NCBI GenBank assembly: GCA_003313425.1
Contig: NHZP01000002.1
Location: 2,232,001-2,296,000 of the forward strand
Direction: 5' to 3'
Origin: Pseudopyrenochaeta lycopersici
Taxonomy: Eukaryota > Ascomycota > Dothideomycetes > Pleosporales > Pseudopyrenochaetaceae
Length of the DNA: 64,000 bases
Part shown: one piece after another, positions 57,778 through 64,000 of the stretch
How the letters are laid out: each line of letters opens with the position of its first letter
Numbering within the stretch: position 1 is the stretch's first letter
Notes under the pieces: model-generated
The model's database searches: none
Told to the model about the DNA's origin: nothing
What the model saw: only the letters and a program-made list of their open reading frames with translations
Made by a program: the position numbers and the translations under genes

Positions 57778-59189
57778 TATTTTACCGGGGAGTGAACCGA
57801 AGCGCACAAGACGTTTAGAGAAGTACTCCAAAGTAGACAAGAAGTTGTGATGAGGAAAATATTATGATCTCTTTAATTCGCCTTTATATATTCTTCTCTC
57901 AAAAGATGGTACATAAGATAGCCCTCGGTCATTTAGGGCATCTATGGCGAGGTGTATCGCCAAGCATGACCAAGCCGCCACCATGACATTATGCTTAACC
58001 GGAAAGGGAAGAGACATATTCAATAAATGCGTAAGCAAAGTTTAAATTCTAGCCGTCTCATTGTTTCATTACGGCTTGATGAAGATGTTGGTTGGTTAGG
58101 ATGATAACGCCTCACCCTTGCAATCCTAGTCTATATCACAAAGTCATAGCCATTATGGTCCCTGATGCCTAGCTACAGCATAGATGAAATCTAATGAGAA
58201 GTGATGATAAAGGTGTTGACGAAGAAGGAAAAGATCGGATTGTAGACTTAGAGAATAGCATTTGTACGTGTCCGATGTTTCAAGAGCATGGACGGGCTGG
58301 TTGACACTTGAGACGGCGCGTTCGGAGTTGACGTGGGATACTAGATCGCTAAAGGAGGAATATCATCTATCGAACGATGGTAGTGTTATCTCCGGCCGTC
58401 CACTCGCTTGTTTAGGCCGCGACCTTATTTCAAGAGTAGGCAAATTTCTTCATACTGACTGAACTCGGTTAATACGGCGATTGCTTCGAAATACAGAAAA
58501 CGATAACGTTCTAAGTTTCGCTAAAGCTCAGTCACGGATTACTGGTTCAGAAAGTATGACTGCTTTGAAATGTAAATCAACAAGGCGACCACCAAAGCTG
58601 GAACCAAAGAGCCTGCGACCCTGGCAGCTGGCGTCCCTTTTTCTCGAGGCAGGCAGCCTGGAAGCCAGGGTCTTATTCATAAAATAAACGCATAGAAGAG
58701 TTCCTGCTTACACAGGACCGAGATACGAAGCATGATGCAAGGCTACCATTCCCTCCAAGCCAGATGTCAACCTCGCCTGCAATGCGAGGTGAGTGGTTGC
58801 TATGCGTGCGAATGTTATTGCATAATCATCATCGTGCAGAGAATATAGGTTCCACGCGCGGGATCGCTTCGCAAGCTACTGCGAGCCGCCATTCATCTAA
58901 TGAGGTAGTAGCACGGAACTTCAAGGCGAGCTTCGTCAGTCTTACTACGCTACCACCGCTACTGGTTACCTTATCTTAACCTGTAGGGCCACCAGCAAAC
59001 GATCAAATCTATCGTACACACTAACGAGCCGGCTCATACGCACCTTCTGCACGAATCTTCCCAAAATCATAGATAATCGTAGGCAGGTTGGGATACGGTT
59101 TGGTGATGGCGTTCTGGATATACATGGAACGCCATTTGCAGTGCATATGTCAATCCTTGAAGTGCATGAGCTAAGCAGCAGTTCACCGG
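57778..59189. other. Intergenic region, no supported gene
   Basis: 1.4 kb with frames under 75 codons and no motifs. It includes the promoter side of the membrane-protein gene. The far right may be the eroded 5' end of the HET pseudogene. Confidence 0.4.
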
Positions 59190-60030
59190 TCATGTATTTT
59201 ATAACGCTGGATCAAGGCGCACAGCGCAGGCTAACCGCAACCTTCCCGGCCTCCACTTCTGGGTGTCATCCAATACTGCGTCTCAACGTGCATCAACGGC
59301 ATCGACGCTGGCACCACAGAGAACCTGCACATCGCGTTCCTAGACCTCTGCCGGTCAACCATGGGCGGGATAGCATTCTAGTGGGTCGATATTCAATGCA
59401 TCGGCCAGAAGAATGTAGAGAAGCGAAGATTTCAGGTGCAGATGATGACGCGGTTCTATCGAAGCGTAAACGAAACTATCCCGCAGTTCAGCATGTGGAA
59501 CCCGTTCGCTGGCCTGCGTATGCTCAACACGCTCACGGTGCAATGCACCATATCTAATCCCATAGTTTAGATGACCAAAGCGGCCATCGATAATGTGCTT
59601 GTGGCCGACTTGCAGGCCCTGCACACGCTGTTGAACGTGGCGTACTGGAGTCGCATGTGGATCTTGCAGGTGACAGTCTCGTCAACACCGCTGTTGCCGT
59701 TCGACCCAGCGACCGTGGCTGGACATCTCGCGGGTGTTACAGGCATTTGTGTTTGTCACAGTAATGTTGCCTATCATCCGCGTGTCGCTAATAGAGAATG
59801 CAAATTTCAAGTTCAGTCACAAGTTCAGCGCCGTGCAACGCCAGCTGGGCTTGAAGTGGAAGTTCTGTCCAGGCGAAGGGGCGGGTGCGGCTCCACTGCT
59901 GCCTTTTTTAATTGCGCTCTGTTCTGAGCCGCAGTTAAAACCTACCGATCTATGGGAACACCTGTATGTTCTGCTCGGCCTGACGGAGAATGGAAAAGAA
60001 GCTTATCGAATGCTAGGCCTCAATACTTAG
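59190..60030 (+). pseudogene. HET-domain pseudogene
   Basis: Pieces of a HET domain in shifting plus-strand frames. Near 59195-59250 MYFITLDQGAQRRLTATF resembles the opening LSHCWG region; at 59271-59378 QYCVSTCINGIDAGTTENL is followed by AFLDLCRSTMGGIAF. An in-frame TAG at 59379-59381 comes directly before WVDIQCIGQKNVEKRRFQVQ, the equivalent of WIDAICINQ, and MMTRFYRSVNETI follows at about 59440-59475. Next are AYWSRMWILQVTVSSTPLL (59640-59695) and, near 59950-60030, LWEHLYVLLGLTENGKEAYR. Frameshifts and the stop show it is dead. It is distinct from the intact HET gene at 22316. Confidence 0.82.
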
Positions 60031-61192
60031 CTAGGCACTGTAGTCGTAAGGTTTCTACGCTCCTATTGCTACGGGTTTTAGGGTCTAGACATGGTGATCC
60101 CCCAGTCCCACAGCGCGGCTGCCAGACCTCAGCAGCTCGAGGTTCGCAACCATTGTAGCAGCATTGTGCCCGAGACGCTCTAGGCAAATCAGCAACAATC
60201 TGAAGAGGACAAGCCGTACCTGAGAACGATTCCTTCCAAAGGACGCTGAGTTCTCAGACGACCTGTATGTGCTCGATATCAGCGAAATCAACCTGTGATG
60301 CATCGCCAGTCTGGGTGGATACGTAGGCAGGACGATCACAGGAGTAGACCAATGCATTGTATAAGACCCGCGCCTTACTTACGGCGGATTAAAAACGCGA
60401 TAGTTAATGAGCTGTCAATAGACTGCGTGTGGATCTTCAAGGCTGTAGCTAGCCTCAGGGACCCGTAGCGGCAGTCTTATAAGCTGAAGCTTCAACGTCG
60501 CACAAGCGGCTATGAGTCTTGAAGTCGTAGTGGTTGTAGGACGTTCACATACTGAGGCCTGCGACATTTCATGAGATTTCCCTGTGTATGAATCTTGAAT
60601 AATGAACGCGTCTGGCTTATTGTGTTCAACTTGATATTTTCTTGATTAGTGAAAGTAATATAATAGTTCTCATTGCCCCTTGGCATTTCTTTATAGGAGC
60701 GCACTTTTATTGTGTTAGTAATCAGCTTGTCTGATGGATGTTACCCCCATGCCGCTTTGCAATCCGAACTAGCTACATCTAGTTGAGATTCTCACATATA
60801 TCATGCTAATGAGATTGGCGGCTGAGGTAGTTGCCGGTGCGCGGACCCAACAGCGAGCTTACCTGCAATCGTTTCTCGGCGTAATTCAGCCCCAAACCAC
60901 CTTGAAGCTCAATCCTCCCAAAATCCCCCGGCCGAAGCGGGAGAATTGCGGCGTTATTTCAGCAAACCACTAAGAAGCTATGGCCATCTATACACAAGCA
61001 GGGAGGGCCAAATTCGACCGAGAGCGGACAAATCGACGATTACCTTCCCTAAAGTTGCTTCATACAAAAGGAGACTCGACGCACATAATGTTCCTCTCTC
61101 TAGATCCACCGCAGATCCAACTTTACAGTCTTTACCGCTGCAGAGAATTCTATTGATATAGTGATCTCTAGTCGTTCATTACTATTAACAAT
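60031..61192. other. Intergenic region upstream of the GH16 gene
   Basis: 1.16 kb. Possibly the decayed 3' end of the HET pseudogene in its first 300 bp; otherwise no conserved frame. The last part should hold the GH16 promoter. Confidence 0.4.
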
Positions 61193-62164
61193 ATGTTGTC
61201 ATTTTTATTAGTTATTTTGCCTTTTGCTACAAGTGCACTGGGCGCACCATCCCAGGGCCACCACAACAACCAGCATAGACATGCAGCAGTGCAACGTGGA
61301 GCACCAGACCTCAGTCTACCAATACGCCTAGGTTACAAATTGACCTGGGCTGACGAATTTTTGCGAACACCAGGTTTCCCATCCCCTTCATCATCTGACT
61401 GGATTTTCGACATCGGGACCTCGTACCCCGGGGGTGCGCCGAACTGGGGCAACAATGAAGCTCAATATTACACCGACTCGCCCGAAAATGTGCATATCAC
61501 AAAAAGCAACACCCTCGTTATCACGCCGCGCAAGTCTAAAAACGGCACCTGGACCTCTGCGCGCATTGAAACGCAGCGCAAGGACTTCGCCGCCGCTCCA
61601 GGTGGCAAGCTCTATATCGAGAGTCGCATCAAGACGGGTTGCGCCGACTCAAAAGTTCAGCAGGGTATTTGGAATGCGTTCTGGGCCCTCGGTGAAGACT
61701 TCCGCGGGAACTTTACTTATTGGCCCATGGCCTCAGAGTGGGATTTCCTAGAAGTGCTCAACGGACTACCGGCCACGTATAACACACTACACTGCGGCGT
61801 GGCGCCGGGTGGTCCTTGTGAGGAGTACAATGGGCTGGGAAATGGGGGCGTGCCGTGGTCTAAGTGCCAATGGCATACTGTAGGGTTTGAGGTTGATCGT
61901 ACCTCTAAATCGGGCTCTCATCAGCCGGCGGCTTGGAGGGATGAGAAGCTCCGGTGGTTCCTCGATGGCTCACAGGTTCATGAGATTGCGGGGTCAAGGG
62001 TGAATGATTCGAGTGTTTGGGAGGCAGTTGCGCACAAAGGACACTTTTTGTTGCTGAATGTTGCTGTCGGGGGTAACTGGCCTGGTCAACCTAATGCGAC
62101 GACCATTGATGGGCCAAAGGTGGAGATGGAGGTGGACTATGTGCGCGTATGGAATTCTCTGTAA
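61193..62164 (+). CDS. Secreted GH16 beta-glucanase
   Basis: Glycoside hydrolase family 16 endo-beta-1,3(4)-glucanase-like enzyme acting on beta-glucans of fungal or plant cell walls. Single exon of 323 aa. Residues 1-17 are a signal peptide (LSFLLVILPFATSALG). The catalytic motif ExDxxE reads SEWDFLEVLN with Glu182 (nucleophile), Asp184 and Glu187 (acid/base). Flanking family segments are LTWADEFLRTPGF, NWGNNEAQYYTD, GGKLYIESRIKTGC, QGIWNAFWALGED, WHTVGFEVDRTS, LRWFLDGSQVHEI and HFLLLNVAVGGNWPGQP near the end. No carbohydrate-binding module, GPI signal or Ser/Thr tail is present, so the protein is probably freely secreted. Confidence 0.94.
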   Translation: MLSFLLVILPFATSALGAPSQGHHNNQHRHAAVQRGAPDLSLPIRLGYKLTWADEFLRTPGFPSPSSSDWIFDIGTSYPGGAPNWGNNEAQYYTDSPENVHITKSNTLVITPRKSKNGTWTSARIETQRKDFAAAPGGKLYIESRIKTGCADSKVQQGIWNAFWALGEDFRGNFTYWPMASEWDFLEVLNGLPATYNTLHCGVAPGGPCEEYNGLGNGGVPWSKCQWHTVGFEVDRTSKSGSHQPAAWRDEKLRWFLDGSQVHEIAGSRVNDSSVWEAVAHKGHFLLLNVAVGGNWPGQPNATTIDGPKVEMEVDYVRVWNSL

Positions 62165-63285
62165 TTGACTGGTGAAGATGGAACGATTGCTATTCTGAAT
62201 CGACGTAGAGCTATAGAACTTGTGGAGGAAAAGCAAGGGGCTGGGCAACAGTAGCCTAGGTGATCTATTAGACGGACCACTGTTTAGTAAGGAAGTTCGT
62301 AGGAACCAGCTATATGGTCTAATTGAGCACAGTACACTGCAAAGGCCAGCGCACTGGCTGGAGGTTGAGCGTGGAAATCTGTTGCTGTACCCAGAGCGCG
62401 AGCAGCACGGTCCAATACGTCACGGCGCGTTGTTCACAACAGAACTTATAACCCATTTTATAGCAACTTGACTCCTATACGAGCCGGCCACCCTAGGTGA
62501 GCCAGTTATCTACTGAAGCTATATCTTTGCAATTTGATAATTCCAAATTCCTGAAATACGTTGTAACGGCATCACATTTAAAACTTGATAGATGTAGAAC
62601 TTTTGTTAGGCGATCGACTGGCTTCGGGTGACTAGCTTGCATAGGATTTGAAGACTCTGCTAAGTTGCTTACTTATGGCGTGCGTTCTGCTTTCACTTGA
62701 AAAGAAGAGGCAAATGTTATGTAGTTGTACACGGGTAAATTATATATGAAAAGTTGTATAATAGGTACCGAGCTACAAAATATTGTACAATCTCAGGGGG
62801 TTGTCGCCATGTTAGAAAGATCTGGGATTAGGAAGAGCGCATAGCCTGGCACTCATCTTTCGCTAGCAAGGTCTATATCTGCTTCTGGTATAACGACATA
62901 ACCCGCAACTAGGTCCTTGAGGTTAAATTTAACGGATACAATTTAAGAAAGCTTCTATGACGTGGTTAAAGCACTTCAACAAGCATAAAAGGCGCATACC
63001 ATAGGGACACATCGGCTGCTAATCGTTGACAGCCACGAGGGTCATGCAATGCTCGCTTTTTCAGGATCTGTGCAAGGAAGAGGTTATCAATACCCTCCTC
63101 GTGCCTCCAACCCGTCACATTTGCTGGAGCCGGTTTATGACCGCTGCTTCTCGCCGCTGAAGGGTGTAGATGAGGATGAGGGCTCAGCCATGGCACATGT
63201 TTACTATTATTGGAGTTAATGGCTTATAACCTGTATAATATATCCCCCGTAAACTTCCTAATATACCAAATAAAGAAACAAAATT
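62165..63285. other. Intergenic region, no supported gene
   Basis: 1.1 kb; the longest frame, at 62220-62471, is 83 codons and unrecognisable. It contains the 3' ends of the GH16 gene and of the membrane-protein gene that follows. Confidence 0.4.
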
Positions 63286-64000
63286 TCAGTCGCTACTATT
63301 ATATACACCAATATCCGTGTCCAAACTATCATTTCTCGGAGTGCTGGCGGACTGCGGTCTGATTGCTGCACACACTGTTCGACACCCTGCGTATCGAAAC
63401 TGCTTTGATTTATCTATTAACAGTGGCGAGGGTAAAGCAGTCAAGTTTAAAGTGCTCATACCACATGCTTGACTCAACACCTCCTCTTGATCTTCGATAG
63501 TGACATGGTGACAAGTGCTGACTTTGATACAGTCCATAGGTACAATATCAGGTTTGTATCTCACACTATCCATCTTTTTATCTCCGATGAGTCGCCATGG
63601 TCCACTCCTTTTGTTGGTGTCAGAGTTGCTGATACGGTTCGTTGGAAGGCTAAAGTAACGACGGAAGAAGACTCTCAATGCTGGAGCAGAGGCACACATA
63701 ATGCCAAGGTCTGCCTCCAGTGCTGTCCAAATCCAGGCGTAAAATGCGTACCATGTGATGTCGTAGGTGTAATAGTAAATGTAGATGGCGTAGTACGTAC
63801 GCATGATGCCACAGACACATGTGCTAACCCACGAGTGAGCATTCTAGTCCAATTGAGCTTCCAGTAGATCAACTTACAGTATCCCTAGTCCAAATATGCC
63901 TATCAATGCAGCTTTTTGGCTGGTTGGGACTTGTAAGTTCCAAACTAGTAATATTGGTAAAGCGCAAATAAAAAGGTCTTGCAGCGTGCCAATAACAGCG
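63286..64000 (-). CDS. Pth11-like / fungal rhodopsin-domain integral membrane protein (partial, cut by window end)
   Basis: C-terminal part of a seven-helix membrane protein of the Fung_rhodopsin (PF20684) type, a family of putative GPCR-like sensors expanded in Pezizomycotina. The minus strand enters at 64000, runs to 63878, is interrupted by a 54-nt intron (63877-63824; GTAAGT donor, TTAG acceptor), and continues to the stop at 63286. Helix and loop signatures are DLFICALPILLVWNLQVPTS, QKAALIGIFGLGIL, then after the intron DITWYAFYAWIWTALEADLG and IMCASAPALRVFFRRYF, all typical of the last helices. The cytoplasmic tail of about 120 residues is polar. The 5' part lies outside the window. Confidence 0.87.

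Noticed and set aside
1..64000. tRNA, rRNA and CRISPR features
   Set aside because: Looked for B-box-like GGTTCGA cores with matching stems and for evenly spaced repeats; a few GTTCGAA-like words (for example near 25650) have no cloverleaf around them. CRISPR arrays are not expected in a fungal genome and none is seen.

Overview
The window looks like a contig from a filamentous ascomycete (Pezizomycotina). The evidence is short GT-AG introns (44-66 nt) with CTAAC/CTAAT-like branch points, fungal-only families (HET, HsbA, DUF3425 bZIP, Pth11-type rhodopsin domain, STAND N-terminal domain, highly reducing PKS), and an AT-rich, stop-riddled transposon block with the signature of repeat-induced point mutation (RIP). 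I cannot fix the genus.

Layout. From 0 to 9.5 kb there are housekeeping genes: a GC-rich stretch, GTP cyclohydrolase I (2367-3388, +) and a Pmc1-type Ca2+-ATPase (5968-9489, +). From 11 to 12.1 kb lies a secreted HsbA-family gene (-) with a 27-nt microexon and one junction whose phase does not fit. From 15 to 19.4 kb three genes encode a 4-coumarate-CoA-ligase-like enzyme (-), a kappa-class GST (+) and a nitronate monooxygenase (-). All three end in peroxisomal PTS1-like tripeptides (AHL, AKL, SNL). A complete HET-domain gene follows at 22.3-24.6 kb.

From 25.74 to 35.64 kb is a nested transposon. The outer element is Fot1/pogo-like (44-bp inverted repeats, TA target duplication, about 1.84 kb without its insert). 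It is split by a minus-strand chromodomain-type Gypsy LTR element (27179-35229; 339-bp LTRs; AAGGT duplication). Both are decayed by C-to-T type changes.

From 37.5 to 57.8 kb is an accessory region: an MFS transporter, a wrecked highly reducing polyketide synthase, an Hsp70-like gene with poor nucleotide-binding motifs, a gene with a STAND-type N-terminal domain, an NTF2/SnoaL-like protein, two DUF3425 bZIP regulators around an SDR, a GST and a small four-helix membrane protein. This resembles an eroded secondary-metabolism neighbourhood. The end of the window carries a HET pseudogene (59.2-60.0 kb), a secreted GH16 glucanase (61.2-62.2 kb) and the C-terminal part of a Pth11-like membrane protein that runs off the right edge.

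Gene boundaries come from reading frames, splice signals and remembered family patterns. No database search or transcript data were available.
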